Notes: a model not told the origin generated them from the letters alone. Shown: positions 48,773-59,628, numbered from the stretch's first letter. The stretch: 64,000 nucleotides of DNA from Methylocella silvestris BL2 (GCF_000021745.1 NC_011666.1:2056501-2120500), one strand, 5' to 3'. Numbers and translations: made by a program.

Positions 48773-50941
48773 TCACATCGACGAAAATTTAACAGTAAGC
48801 GAGGCCTTCGCGCCGAAGCCGGCGCTCGGCAGCGTGTTCAGATATTGCGTATATTGCTGATTGAACACATTCTTGAGATAGAGATCGGCATTCACCGATT
48901 CGCTGAACTTGTAAGACGCGAAGAGGTCGAGAAGCCCGTATCCCTTTGTGGGCTCGTTCGTCGTCGCTCCGGTGTCGTCGTAAAGCTTGACGCTCGAAGC
49001 GACAAACACGGCTCTCGCGCCGATCGTCAGCTGCTGGTCAAGAAAGCGCAGGCCGAACGTGCCGCTGATTTTGTCTGGAATAGACGTGATAAGCGGCTGG
49101 TTCGCACTTACATTGCGCGCATTGATATGCGCCCCCGAAATGGTGACGAAGCCCCCGCCCCAGTCATAGCCGCCCTCGAGCTCGACGCCGTAGAGATGCG
49201 CCTGCGCGATGTTGACATATTGAAAGGAGGTGATCGGAAAACAGAGAAAGGGCGCGACATTGCAAAGCGACGTCGGCGCGCCGGGTATGAACGGCACCAG
49301 AAAGGATGGACCGACCGGCTCAAAGTCGATGTAATTGTCGACGGTGTTCGAAAACACATTCGCCTTGATGCGAAGCTTGTCCCCTTGCGCAAGGATGTTG
49401 TCGTATTTGATATTGACGCCGCCTTCAAAGTTGTGGCCGGTTTCAGGCGTCAAGTCCGGATTGGGCAGGATGTTAAAGGCCGGGAAGGGATGCACGCCTT
49501 CGATGAAGGTCTCTGTGACCGACGGCGCGCGATAGGCTTCGGCGTAAAGTCCATAAAGTTCGATTCCCTGAACGGGCGTAACGCTGATCGTTATTTTCGG
49601 CGAGAGATGCCCTCCTCCGGAGTTAACGCCGTCGCCCGTCAGACTGTAATCATCATATCTCAGCGCGCCGACGAACCTCAGCCAGCCGCCATAGCGCAGC
49701 TGATCCTGAACGAATCCACCCGAAAGCCGGCGGTTGCCGGACGGCGTCAGAGCCGAGATAAATCCGCCTGCATTGTCGAAGGTGTTGACATGGTCCCATG
49801 CGCTGTCGCCGCCATAGGTCAGCTCGTGGCTGAGTGGTCCGGTATCAAAGCGGGACGTGTTGTGAATGTCGAAGCCGATTGTCGACATTGAGTCGGCAAG
49901 CGGGTCTCCCGGTACGACGCCGAGCGCCTCATAAGTCTCGTCCGGCGCCAACGCCGTTTGCTGGTTCTTGGTCGTCGTGTAATATGCCTTGGCGCTGAAG
50001 TCGAGCCACGGCAGATCTGGCCGCGCAGCGGTGTAGCCCAGCGTGTAATTTCCGGTCGTTACATGGTCGGAAAACCGGCTTCCCGCATTGCTCGTGCCGT
50101 TGTTCGTGAAATTGTAGCTTTGATTGAGCGTCGAGACGGTGATCTGCTGCCCTTCCGCCGGGCGGAGGTTTGCCTTGAAGAGACCGCCGGCGAGCGTGCT
50201 TCCCGTATCAGCCACCTTTTCGTCGACGCCGTCGAAATAGGAGGCGAGGCCGCGATAGACGAATTGCGCGTAAAGATCGGCGTAATCGCCAAAGCGCGCG
50301 GCGCCCGCGGTGCTCGTCAGGATCTCGCGGCTGTTCGAGCCAAGGCCGGTCGTCTGCGAAGCCCCATAGATCTTGCCGGGATCAAGAACGTCTTCAACGC
50401 CGCGTGTGGTGTAGGAAACGACGCCGCCGATCGCGCCCGATCCATAAATATTGGAGACCGGTCCACGCGTGACGTCGGCGCGGCCGATGAAGGCCGGATC
50501 GAGATAATAGGTGCCGTTCGCATTATGGCCGGAGATCTGAAAATCCTGGCGCGCGCCGTCGACCAGAATATTAACGCGCCCGAAATCCTGCAGGCCTCGA
50601 ATGTTCACCGACTGGCCCGGATCATTCTGGCTTTCCTGCGTCGTCACGCCCGGAATATCTTGCAGAACGCCCGACGCTTTCGAGGGCTGCAGGATATTGA
50701 TTTGCGACGTGTCGACAACGCTCGACGCGGAAAGGGCGTCGATAGCTTGTTCCGGCGTCTTGGTCGATGTCACGGTGATCTGATCGAGTGAGATTGCGCC
50801 GCTCAACCCTGCATTCGGCGCAGCGGCGTCCGCGGCCGGGACGGCGTCTTGAGATGGAGCCGGCGCGGTTTGTCCGTAGACTGGCGCGATAGCGAAGAAA
50901 GTGGCGACAGCCGCGGTGGCCGCCCCTGCTCGAACAGACAT
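48773..50941 (-). CDS. TonB-dependent haem/haemoglobin receptor
   Basis: A 722-residue outer-membrane receptor with a signal peptide (AAVATFFAIAPVYGQTAPA). A TonB-box-like segment DQITVTSTKTPEQAIDALS is followed by the plug (GVLQDIPGVTTQESQNDPGQSVNIRGLQDFGRVNILVDGARQDF, ADVTRGPVSNIYGSGAIGGVVSY). The rest is a 22-strand barrel with LYGLYAEAYRAPSVTETFIEGVHPFP and NPDLTPETGHNFEGGVNIKYD, the FRAP/NPDL-type blocks of HmuR-like haem receptors. The very last residues are VKFSSM rather than the usual final aromatic. It feeds HmuTUV via TonB, which is encoded elsewhere. Confidence 0.93.
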   Translation of the reverse strand: MSVRAGAATAAVATFFAIAPVYGQTAPAPSQDAVPAADAAAPNAGLSGAISLDQITVTSTKTPEQAIDALSASSVVDTSQINILQPSKASGVLQDIPGVTTQESQNDPGQSVNIRGLQDFGRVNILVDGARQDFQISGHNANGTYYLDPAFIGRADVTRGPVSNIYGSGAIGGVVSYTTRGVEDVLDPGKIYGASQTTGLGSNSREILTSTAGAARFGDYADLYAQFVYRGLASYFDGVDEKVADTGSTLAGGLFKANLRPAEGQQITVSTLNQSYNFTNNGTSNAGSRFSDHVTTGNYTLGYTAARPDLPWLDFSAKAYYTTTKNQQTALAPDETYEALGVVPGDPLADSMSTIGFDIHNTSRFDTGPLSHELTYGGDSAWDHVNTFDNAGGFISALTPSGNRRLSGGFVQDQLRYGGWLRFVGALRYDDYSLTGDGVNSGGGHLSPKITISVTPVQGIELYGLYAEAYRAPSVTETFIEGVHPFPAFNILPNPDLTPETGHNFEGGVNIKYDNILAQGDKLRIKANVFSNTVDNYIDFEPVGPSFLVPFIPGAPTSLCNVAPFLCFPITSFQYVNIAQAHLYGVELEGGYDWGGGFVTISGAHINARNVSANQPLITSIPDKISGTFGLRFLDQQLTIGARAVFVASSVKLYDDTGATTNEPTKGYGLLDLFASYKFSESVNADLYLKNVFNQQYTQYLNTLPSAGFGAKASLTVKFSSM

Positions 50942-51440
50942 ATCCAGCCCCTTGCGATGGATTGAGGCGCTGGCTGGCTTGCGATGGGGAACGGGCGCTG
51001 GCTGGCTTGCGGTTGGTTCACGCTAGGCGGCGGCGGACGCCGAAGTAAAGGCCTCACAAAATCAATGTATTTATTCCAATTTAAACCTACCTCCGTTATG
51101 TAAAAATCGCCGGGCCGTAATATCTAGCTTCGTTGCAGATTTGCAACGTGTCGTTGCGACGCTCGCGGCTGGGCCGAGAGCGCTGTTGGTCGTTCCGGCA
51201 TATGATGGCGGCAGAGCACGCCCCTCCCGAAGCGCTGGGCGGCAGACGAGCAAGGGGGCGCGAGCACGGCGAAGCGCTCGTCCGAAGAAATCGGAGCGGG
51301 CAGACGAACCGAAACAAATTTGCCGATCATGTCGCGCCAGCAGTCGGATTTCGATCGGGTCTCTGCCTCGCGAGAAAGGCTACCACCGAAGACAAAACCA
51401 GCCGGAGAGGGTCAGCTCACGCCACGGCAATCACCTTGCC
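50942..51440. other. Intergenic region upstream of the haem receptor gene
   Basis: About 500 bp. The receptor promoter must lie here. An AT-rich patch at 51060-51125 (TTTATTCCAATTTAAACC) could overlap it; it has only an imperfect TTTA..TAAA symmetry, unlike the perfect site before hemP. Other frames are Arg-rich shadows. Confidence 0.4.
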
Positions 51441-51720
51441 TGATGGACCATCCCGTCGCCCGCATCGCGCCTTCCGCGAAAGCCACGCCTAATAGGATTT
51501 GCAGCGCGGCGGCATGGATGCGCCGAATTTGCCTGGGGCAACGAGTTCACGCCCGGGGATCGCGATAGGGCGAATACGTGGGAGGGCCAGTTTCCTCTCC
51601 AAAATCTCGCAGAGATGGATTTGAGCGCGCTCGCCGGTACGGTCCTTTCCACCGAACAATTATGGCCTCTACGATCAGATCGGCAACACCTGGGAGTGGA
51701 CGACCGGCGCGCCGACGTAG
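51441..51720 (+). pseudogene. Decayed SUMF1/formylglycine-generating-enzyme gene
   Basis: Pieces of the SUMF1 domain follow in the right order in shifting frames: MDHPVARIA and AFRESHA, then FAAR..HGCAEFAWGNEFTPGDRDRANTWEGQFPLQNLAE, then [18 protein letters not shown] and a TAG at 51718-51720. The family reads DHPVVHVAFEDA, EFAARGG..FAWGDEFTP....ANTWQGEFP..N and GLYD..GN.WEW. The linking segment with KRLPTEAEW is missing and at least three frame changes are needed. It is a dead gene, distinct from the intact SUMF1 fusion at 4278. Confidence 0.75.
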
Positions 51721-51851
51721 GGCGACGCGAGACGGCAATAAGCTGTGCGTCATCATGCGAGAAAATCAGGGCCGTTCGCCTATTTATTGGGCAGGAGTTG
51801 GGCGCGAGGATCGCCTCGCACGGCCAAATAGCGCTAAGTCCCTCACAGCTT

Positions 51852-51927
51852 TGGCGCTCCCTAGGGGAATCGAACCCCTGTTTTCGCCGTGAGAGGGCGA
51901 CGTCCTGGACCGCTAGACGAAGGGAGC
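51852..51927 (-). tRNA. tRNA-Glu (anticodon CUC)
   Basis: On the minus strand the acceptor arms GCTCCCT and AGGGAGC pair, the anticodon loop is CTCTCAC giving CUC, and the T arm is AGGGGTTCGATTCCCCT. CCA is encoded. Typical tRNA-Glu body (TTCGTCTAGCGGTCCAGGAC). Confidence 0.95.
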
Positions 51928-52051
51928 GTTGAGCGAATGGCGGGTTCTAGCCCGGACGGGGCGAGCCTGCAAGCGCGCCGCTGTCCTGGATTTGAATTCA
52001 GCGGCCCGCGCGGTCTCATTCGGCGGCCTGCGGGGGCGCGCCGCGGTCTAG

Positions 52052-52327
52052 CTAGGCCCTGTACTGCTGAATCCGCGTGGTGCGTAGTCCGGCAAGTCCA
52101 TGCTGGTCGATCGACATCTGCCAGGACAAGAATTCGTCGACGGTCAAAGTATAGCGGTTGCACGCTTCTTCCAGCGAGAGCAGACCGCCGCGAACGGCCG
52201 CGACGACCTCGGCCTTGCGCCGGATCACCCAGCGTTTTGTGCTGGACGGGGGCAGATCGGCCAAGGTCAAAGGACTTCCATCGGGGCCGATGACATATTT
52301 CGCGCGATGACGGCTCGGTTCGGCCAT
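52052..52327 (-). CDS. sciP: CtrA inhibitor SciP (DUF1153)
   Basis: A 91-residue protein almost entirely covered by the SciP signature: YVIGPDGSPLTLADLPP, STKRWVIRRKAEVVAAVRGGLLSLEEACNRYTLTVDEFLSWQ and HGLAGLRTTRIQQYRA. In Caulobacter SciP binds CtrA, the cell-cycle master regulator, and blocks its transcription activity in G1. Members are limited to alphaproteobacteria, which supports the host assignment. It stands alone between tRNA-Glu and mnmA. Confidence 0.95.
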   Translation of the reverse strand: MAEPSRHRAKYVIGPDGSPLTLADLPPSSTKRWVIRRKAEVVAAVRGGLLSLEEACNRYTLTVDEFLSWQMSIDQHGLAGLRTTRIQQYRA

Positions 52328-52773
52328 GTCTGCAACTCACAGAACTTCAGATCACAAATCAGATCGAGCCGAACATAAGCGGCGTGTTTTAAGATTTGCC
52401 TAAGCCCATGCCGTTGTTTTATTAATGATTTCTGATTACTGGCGTTGATTTGCGCGCTCTAGCCAGCAAAGACCGCTTTGATCGTCTCAACTTGGAACGC
52501 TTCCGTCCTTTACGCTTGCAGGCGACGCGGGGAAACGGGGCGCCGCCGCCACGGGCCAAGCAAAATGATTCGCAGCCGGCGGCAAACGAGTCCTTTGCAC
52601 ATAGACCGCAGATCATTATATTTTGTTGACGAATGAGCGGAGGCGTGGCTTCTGCATGGGTTTTGGCGCGTCGCAATTGTGTCGGGGCGGCCGCCCTCCC
52701 AGGACGAATTGCGGCATGGGACGGTGAGGCGGGGCGTAGCGCGCCGCCGGGAGCGGAGCAAGCGACGGCGATC
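52328..52773. other. Intergenic region between sciP and mnmA
   Basis: A 446-bp divergent promoter region for sciP and mnmA. It is AT-richer at 52385-52450 (TTGTTTTATTAATGATTTCTGATTAC) on the sciP side. I found no TTAA-N7-TTAA CtrA box; one GATTC methylation site occurs near 52566. No gene supported. Confidence 0.4.
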
Positions 52774-54021
52774 ATGAGCGCAAGTCATTCGCCAGAAGCG
52801 GCCGCGGCCGAGGGCCGGCGCGAGCTGAATTCGCTTGGGCTGCCGAAGCCGCCCGCGCAGACGCGCGTCGTCGTCGCCATGTCCGGGGGCGTCGATTCCT
52901 CTGTCGTCGCCGCGCTCATGAAAGAGCAGGGCTACGACGTGATCGCCGTGACCATGCAGCTTTACGACCACGGCGAGGCGATCCACCGCAAAGGCGCTTG
53001 CTGCGCCGGTCAGGACATTCAGGACGCGCGCCTCGTCGCCGCCCGGCTCGACATTCCGCATTACGTGCTCGATTACGAAGAACGATTTCGCGAAAAAGTC
53101 ATCAATCCCTTCTCGCACAGCTATGCGACAGGCGAGACGCCAATCCCCTGCGTCTCCTGCAACAGCGAGATCAAATTCGCCGATCTGTTCGATACCGCGC
53201 TCGATCTCGGCGCGGACGTCCTGGCGACCGGACATTATGTCTCAACCCGCAGCGACGAAGCCGGCGAGCGCGTTTTGCACCGCGCTTTCGACGGCGCCCG
53301 CGATCAGAGCTATTTCCTGTTCGCCACCACGCGCCGCCAGCTGCAGATGCTGCGCTTCCCCCTCGGCGACATGACCAAGACCGACGTCCGCGCGCTGGCG
53401 CGGCGGTTCGGCCTCATCGTCGCCGACAAGGCGGACAGCCAGGACATCTGCTTCGTGCCAAAGGGCAAATATAGCGATCTGATCGAAAGACTGTCTCCCG
53501 GCGCCGCCGTCCCCGGCGAGATCGTGCATATCGACGGGCGCGTGCTCGGACGCCACGCGGGCGTCATTCATTACACCATTGGCCAGAGGCGCGGCCTCGG
53601 CCTTGGCGACGCCAACGCTGGCGAACCGCTCTTCGTCATAAAGCTCGACGCCGCAGGGGCGCGCGTCGTCGTCGGCCCGCGCGAGGCGCTGGCGACGCGC
53701 CGCGCGCATTTGCGCGCCGTGAACTGGATCGGCGACGGCGAACTCGGCGACCTTCCCCGCGAGGGCGCCGATATTTTCGTGCAGGTGCGCTCGACGCGGC
53801 CTCCTGTCGCCGGCCGGCTTTACGCGCGGGACGGCGGCGCGCATGTCGAGTTCGTCCATGACGAGGACAGCGTTTCACCCGGTCAGGCCTGCGTGTTCTA
53901 CGCCTCCGACCAGCCGCGCGCCCGCGTTCTCGGCGGCGGCTTCATCAGCTCGACAGAATCCGCCATCGACGTCTGTCCGGCAACGAGCCGGGCCGCTGAA
54001 GCCGCCTCGGTCCCTGTCTAG
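52774..54021 (+). CDS. mnmA: tRNA-specific 2-thiouridylase
   Basis: Start taken as ATG 52774 ([43 protein letters not shown]); 415 residues. PP-loop SGGVDSS, the first catalytic Cys in [43 protein letters not shown], the second Cys in [13 protein letters not shown] and the C-terminal beta barrel (GQRRGLG) are present. MnmA thiolates U34 of tRNA-Lys, -Glu and -Gln using sulfur passed from IscS. Followed 26 bp later by the pmtA-like gene. Confidence 0.96.
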   Translation: MSASHSPEAAAAEGRRELNSLGLPKPPAQTRVVVAMSGGVDSSVVAALMKEQGYDVIAVTMQLYDHGEAIHRKGACCAGQDIQDARLVAARLDIPHYVLDYEERFREKVINPFSHSYATGETPIPCVSCNSEIKFADLFDTALDLGADVLATGHYVSTRSDEAGERVLHRAFDGARDQSYFLFATTRRQLQMLRFPLGDMTKTDVRALARRFGLIVADKADSQDICFVPKGKYSDLIERLSPGAAVPGEIVHIDGRVLGRHAGVIHYTIGQRRGLGLGDANAGEPLFVIKLDAAGARVVVGPREALATRRAHLRAVNWIGDGELGDLPREGADIFVQVRSTRPPVAGRLYARDGGAHVEFVHDEDSVSPGQACVFYASDQPRARVLGGGFISSTESAIDVCPATSRAAEAASVPV

Positions 54022-54047
54022 GCCCGCCTGAGGCGCCGGGCTCCGTC

Positions 54048-54788
54048 TTGCGCCGCATCTTCGAAAACTCCGATCGAGGGATCGCACTTTTGACAGGTCA
54101 TCATCTTTCCGAGTTCGCCCGCCCGATGGGCGCGGGAGCTGAATCCGCGGCCCCTGCGACGCTCGACAACGTTCATGTCAAATCATCCTACGCGCGCTGG
54201 GCGCCCGTCTATGACCTTGTTTTTTCGCTCATCATGCGCGCCGGCCGCCTCGCCGCCGTCGCGGCGGCTGACCGCCCGATGGGGCGCGTGCTCGACGTCG
54301 GCGTCGGCACAGGCCTCGAATTGCCGATGTTCGACGAGCGGACACGGCTTGTCGGCGTCGATCTCTGCGAGCCGATGCTGCGGCAAGCGCAGCGCCGCGT
54401 GATCGGAAAATCGCTGCGGAATGTCGACGGGCTGCTCGTCATGGACGCAACGCGCCTAGCATTTCCCGATGCGAGTTTTGACGCGGTCGTCGCCCCTTAC
54501 GTGCTGACCGTCGTGCCCGACCCGCATGCCATGCTCGACGAATTGCTGCGCGTCGTGAAGCCTGGCGGGGAGATTGTGCTCGTCAACCATGTCGGCGCCG
54601 AGACCGGGATCATCGCCAAGCTCGAGGCGTGGCTCGGCAAGCGCAGCGCCCATCTTGGCTGGCGGCCGCAATTTCAATGGTCGGTCCTTGGCGGCTGGAT
54701 CGACGCGCGCCCGGCCGCGCGCCTCCTGGAGCGCCGCGCGCTTGCGCCGTTCGGGCTGTTCACGCTGGCGCGCTTGAAAAAAGCGTAA
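54048..54788 (+). CDS. pmtA: SAM methyltransferase, probable phosphatidylethanolamine N-methyltransferase
   Basis: 246 residues from TTG 54048; ATG 54126 is an alternative start. The block VKSSYARWAPVYDLVFSLIMRAGRLAAV followed by RVLDVGVGTGLELPMF, GVDLCEPMLRQAQRRV, PDASFDAVVAPYVLTVVPDPHAMLDELLRVVKPGGEIVLVNHV resembles the soluble PmtA of Rhodobacter and relatives, which turns phosphatidylethanolamine into phosphatidylcholine. Related methyltransferases share these motifs, so the lipid substrate is inferred. The C-terminus AFGLFTLARLKKA-like tail matches the group. Confidence 0.75.
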   Translation: MRRIFENSDRGIALLTGHHLSEFARPMGAGAESAAPATLDNVHVKSSYARWAPVYDLVFSLIMRAGRLAAVAAADRPMGRVLDVGVGTGLELPMFDERTRLVGVDLCEPMLRQAQRRVIGKSLRNVDGLLVMDATRLAFPDASFDAVVAPYVLTVVPDPHAMLDELLRVVKPGGEIVLVNHVGAETGIIAKLEAWLGKRSAHLGWRPQFQWSVLGGWIDARPAARLLERRALAPFGLFTLARLKKA

Positions 54789-54824
54789 CGGCCGCTTTCG
54801 AGTATAATTCCGCGGTCTTGCGGC

Positions 54825-55043
54825 TCAGGCGATGATATCCGGCGTCAACTGATCCTCGATGAAGGCGACGCGGTCGCGCAAAGAGAGCTTGCGTTTCTTG
54901 AGGCGCTGGATCTGCAGCTGATCCACCGTTCCGAGATGAAGAAGCGCGTCGATGGCGGCATCGAGATCGCGATGCTCCTGACGCAAATGCTCAAGCTCGG
55001 CCTGCAACGGGCCGCGTTCGCCGTCGCTTAGCTTTTCGGGCAT
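54825..55043 (-). CDS. YdcH-family protein (DUF465)
   Basis: A 72-residue helical hairpin protein (MPEKLSDGERGPLQAELEHLRQEHRDLDAAIDALLHLGTVDQLQIQRLKKRKLSLRDRVAFIEDQL). LQIQRLKKRKLSLRDRV is the DUF465 signature. Function unknown. A second member of the same family lies 270 bp to the right on the other strand. Confidence 0.88.
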   Translation of the reverse strand: MPEKLSDGERGPLQAELEHLRQEHRDLDAAIDALLHLGTVDQLQIQRLKKRKLSLRDRVAFIEDQLTPDIIA

Positions 55044-55312
55044 ATTTTTTCAAAACCTTAAGGCGCGATCATCGATGGCTCCAGCGAACCCAGCCGGACC
55101 GGAGCCGGACCGATTTGCGGCATTGCGCGCTCTGGCGTCAATGGCCTTTGCGCGCCTGCCGCATTCGACCGGCCCATGAAAAACGAAAAGGCGCCGCAAA
55201 ATGCGTCATACCCTCGTCATGAAATTTTCGCCACGCCTTTGCGAAGCCCTTCGCGAAATCGAAATCCTGTGGCACACTGATCTCATGCGAAGACTTCAAG
55301 AAGGAGTTCTGC

Positions 55313-55501
55313 ATGTCACTCGAAAATCATTTGACTGCTTTGGAACAGCGCCACGACGCGCTCGACCGTGAGATCGAAAAGTCGTTGATGCACCCTGCGA
55401 TTGACGAGTTGAAACTGGCTGAACTTAAACGCCGTAAACTGCAACTCAAAGATGAGATTGCAAAGCTTCGAGGCGAGTCAGCCTTCTCCACCATACATTA
55501 G
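55313..55501 (+). CDS. YdcH-family protein (DUF465), second copy
   Basis: A 62-residue protein (MSLENHLTALEQRHDALDREIEKSLMHPAIDELKLAELKRRKLQLKDEIAKL) with the same hairpin layout; LAELKRRKLQLKDEI is the family motif. AAGGAG at 7 bases before ATG. The paralogues differ strongly in sequence, so this is an old duplication. Function unknown. Confidence 0.9.
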   Translation: MSLENHLTALEQRHDALDREIEKSLMHPAIDELKLAELKRRKLQLKDEIAKLRGESAFSTIH

Positions 55502-55919
55502 TCTTTCCATTACGAGTTGGTTCGCGCTTGGGTCAAGCAAAGGAACCACGAGAATGGCGCACGCTTGTCGGGCCGAGGACGGCCGGGCGAAGCTTGCTGC
55601 GCCATTCCCCGCTGTCAGCTTGCTGTGAGACATTTGATCTTTGCGCCGGCGGCTTAGATGCTGAGATTTACCTGTGCGCGCCGGCGCGACGCTTCTCGAA
55701 ACGGGCCGGGATTCACAGGCCGCGGCCTGCTCGGGCCGTCGGCCCGTGCCAGACAGATTTGAGCGACGCCTTGAGGTCGCCCCACAGACCAGATGGCGCG
55801 CGGCGCGATTTAGTGAAACGGTGCTTGGCGCGGAGCGTCAAAATCGGCTAAGAAGGCGACGCCGCGCGGTCAAGCCCATGACAAAAGTCCATGGGCGCTC
55901 ACGTGGATGAATTGCGCAA
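55502..55919. other. Intergenic region before tRNA-Arg, nothing recognised
   Basis: A 418-bp gap between the second DUF465 gene and tRNA-Arg. Open frames are Arg-rich and lack ribosome sites. The tRNA promoter must lie in the right part. Confidence 0.4.
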
Positions 55920-57616
<1,697 letters not shown>

Positions 57617-57628
57617 GAGGGCGACGCC

Positions 57629-57847
57629 TTAGGGACTGGCTTCCCATCTTGCCGAATATTGCGACTCTTTCGAGTCCAGCGCATCAGCTTTGGGACGTGC
57701 GGCAGAGAGAATTTCAACGATAGCTGACATCAAGTACGCTTCGACAACATCGAGCTCGGCTGCGGTCACAGGAACCTCATCAGGGAAGTTGTCGATGACT
57801 GCCAATCCAGGTTCTGTCTGGCAGCTATTTTGACGTTCCTTTCTCAT
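57629..57847 (-). CDS. Small hypothetical protein ahead of the serine recombinase
   Basis: ATG 57847 gives 72 residues (MRKERQNSCQTEPGLAVIDNFPDEVPVTAAELDVVEAYLMSAIVEILSAARPKADALDSKE). It ends 12 bases before the recombinase start, so the two form one transcript. The protein is acidic and helical with no known family. Such short upstream genes in integrase operons can be regulators or directionality factors; nothing here shows which. Confidence 0.55.
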   Translation of the reverse strand: MRKERQNSCQTEPGLAVIDNFPDEVPVTAAELDVVEAYLMSAIVEILSAARPKADALDSKESQYSARWEASP

Positions 57848-57992
57848 GGTTGCAGGATGACAGCCGCGAGGCAGGCGTAGTTGGTCAGAAACTGGCCATA
57901 CGACAGTATGTAGCAGTGCGCTAATTAAGCATTGCGCAACCCGCAATTGTCATAATTACAGTATTGCTTTCAATAATATTGGAGATTTTCAG

Positions 57993-58226
57993 ATGGATAT
58001 TCCGACCTACATCACTCTTTCCGAAGCGCGCAACGAGTTGTCATCAATAGGAGTTGTGCTGTCCGACCGTCAGATCAAACGGGCTGCTGACAAGGATGCG
58101 CAGGGCAAGAGGAAACTTCCGTTCTTTGTCGATCCGCTGACCGGCACGCTCAAAATCGAGAAAGGCGCCCTTGTTGCCGCATATCGAAAGCTGCAAGTAG
58201 AAGCCGAGAATAACTTGCAAGAGTGA
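57993..58226 (+). CDS. Small hypothetical protein, possible DNA-binding or excision factor
   Basis: A 77-residue protein from ATG 57993 with GGAG at about 8 bases (MDIPTYITLSEARNELSSIGVVLSDRQIKRAADKDAQGKRKLPFFVDPLTGTLKIEKGALVAAYRKLQ). The layout TLSEARNEL...LSDRQIKRAADKD suggests a helix-turn-helix like that of MerR-type excisionases, but I recognise no family with confidence. It lies just upstream of the interrupted tyrosine integrase on the same strand, the usual place for an excisionase. The DNA is AT-richer than the core genome. Confidence 0.6.
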   Translation: MDIPTYITLSEARNELSSIGVVLSDRQIKRAADKDAQGKRKLPFFVDPLTGTLKIEKGALVAAYRKLQVEAENNLQE

Positions 58227-58280
58227 TGGACACTGTGATTCTATACGTCTTTCTGTAACTGATATTTTTTTGAGTATTGT

Positions 58281-59471
58281 TTGTCCGACATTAGGAAGCG
58301 CACGGGAGCCAAAGGCACCACCTATCAAGTTCGTCACCCCAGCAAAGCAGCAAAGTCGGGCTACGCATACGCGACCTTTGCAACACGGAAGGAAGCTCTC
58401 GAATTTCGCGAGAACGGATTGGCTCGCACGAAGGCCTCTCGCCGCTCATCGGATATTCAGACGGTGGAGCAAGGGCTGACAAAGTGGCTGCATATCTGCG
58501 AGAAGGAAGGCAGAGACGGTCGCGAGCCGGTGACCCAATACACTTTGGAGAATTACACCTACCGCGCCTCGATCATCAAAAAATACGACTGGGATAAAGG
58601 GCTGGCCGATCTGGCGAAATCCGATGTCATCGAATTCCGATCATGGCTCTTGCAGCACTATAGCCGCGATGTGGCCCACAAGGTGCTGAAGTCCTTTCAT
58701 TCTATGATTCTTGAAATGATTAGCCGGACGATCCTGCAACATGACGTGGCAGCTGGCGTCTGTGTGAGGGCTGAGTCCCGCTATGATGTACCCGTGGCGA
58801 TTCCGACTGAGAGGGAGATCAGCGAGCTACTATCCGCCGCCGATAGGCTCGCGAACTCTCGGGACATGCGGGTTAGTGAGCCGTGGAAAAAATATCGGCC
58901 CATGCTCTATCTCGCCGTGGACTCGGGTATGCGGCCACAAGAGTATCTTGCGCTCGCCCGCGCCAATGTGAGCGAGGCAGGAGTTGAAGTGGATCGCGCC
59001 CTCGATGGTGGCGGCGACGAGATAACCGTCACCAAGACTCGTGCGGGACGGCGTTTCATCGATCTCAGCGCGGAGACGTTGGACATCATCCAACATTTCA
59101 TCAAAAATCATTCGGTCGAGAACGACTACGATCTGGTGTTTCCCTCCGAAAACGGCGGCTGGCAAAACGTTCGAAACTAGAGGCGGCGCGGCTTTAACCG
59201 CGCATGTGAAGAAGCGGGTCTGGTTGTCAAAGTGCAGGAAGACGGCCAGTTGGTCGAAAGGCCAAAATACATGCCCTACGATCTGCGCCATTTCTATGCA
59301 TCGATGCTCATCGATCAGCGCATCAACCTGAAACGCATCCAGAAGCTCATGGGCCACCGCAGCATTCAGACGACCCTTGATGTGTATGGTCATTTGATTG
59401 AACGTGCCGATACTGCTCCGCAGCCTCGTACGAGTGTTCTTACTTCGATGCAGAGGATACCGTGTGGCTAG
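58281..59471 (+). pseudogene. Tyrosine recombinase (phage-type integrase) interrupted by one in-frame TAG
   Basis: From TTG 58281 the frame encodes 299 residues: an arm-binding N-terminus (MSDIRKRTGAKGTTYQVRHPS), a SAM-like core-binding domain and half the catalytic domain, with the first catalytic Arg in DSGMRPQEYLALARANV. It stops at TAG 59178-59180 after WQNVRN. In the same frame it continues RRRGFNRACEEAGLVVKVQEDG to DLRHFYASMLIDQRINLKRIQKLMGHRSIQTTLDVYGHLIE, carrying HxxR, the second His and the nucleophile Tyr, and ends at 59471. Reading the TAG as Trp (TGG) would give an intact 396-residue enzyme. No frameshift is needed. So the element's integrase is dead or needs amber readthrough; the damage is recent. 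Confidence 0.85.
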
Positions 59472-59518
59472 TCTGTGGCAGAGATATGCTAACTTATTGA
59501 TTCCCCATCATAATGTTC

Positions 59519-59566
59519 TGCCTGGGGGGCAAGGGGTCGCAGGTTCAAATCCTGTCGCCCCGACCA
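59519..59566 (+). other. 3' fragment of tRNA-Pro(GGG), probable integrase attachment site
   Basis: From the anticodon stem-loop (TGCCTGGGGGGCAAG) through the T arm (GCAGGTTCAAATCCTGT) to CGCCCCGACCA the sequence is the 3' part of a tRNA-Pro with GGG anticodon. Nothing like its 5' half precedes it; instead AT-rich DNA from the integrase region does. Tyrosine integrases commonly leave such a copied 3' tRNA end at one border of their element. It sits 48 bp behind the interrupted integrase. Confidence 0.8.
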
Positions 59567-59603
59567 TAACAAAATCAATCACTTAGTCAGAAGCTATGGA
59601 AAC

Positions 59604-59628
59604 AAAACGGCCCCTTGGGGCCGTTTTT
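59604..59628 (+). terminator. Rho-independent terminator
   Basis: AAAACGGCCCC-TT-GGGGCCGTTTT pairs over 11 bp and ends in TTTTT. It also works on the minus strand for the Cys-rich gene. It lies 38 bases behind the tRNA-Pro fragment, consistent with having been that tRNA's own terminator. Confidence 0.88.
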
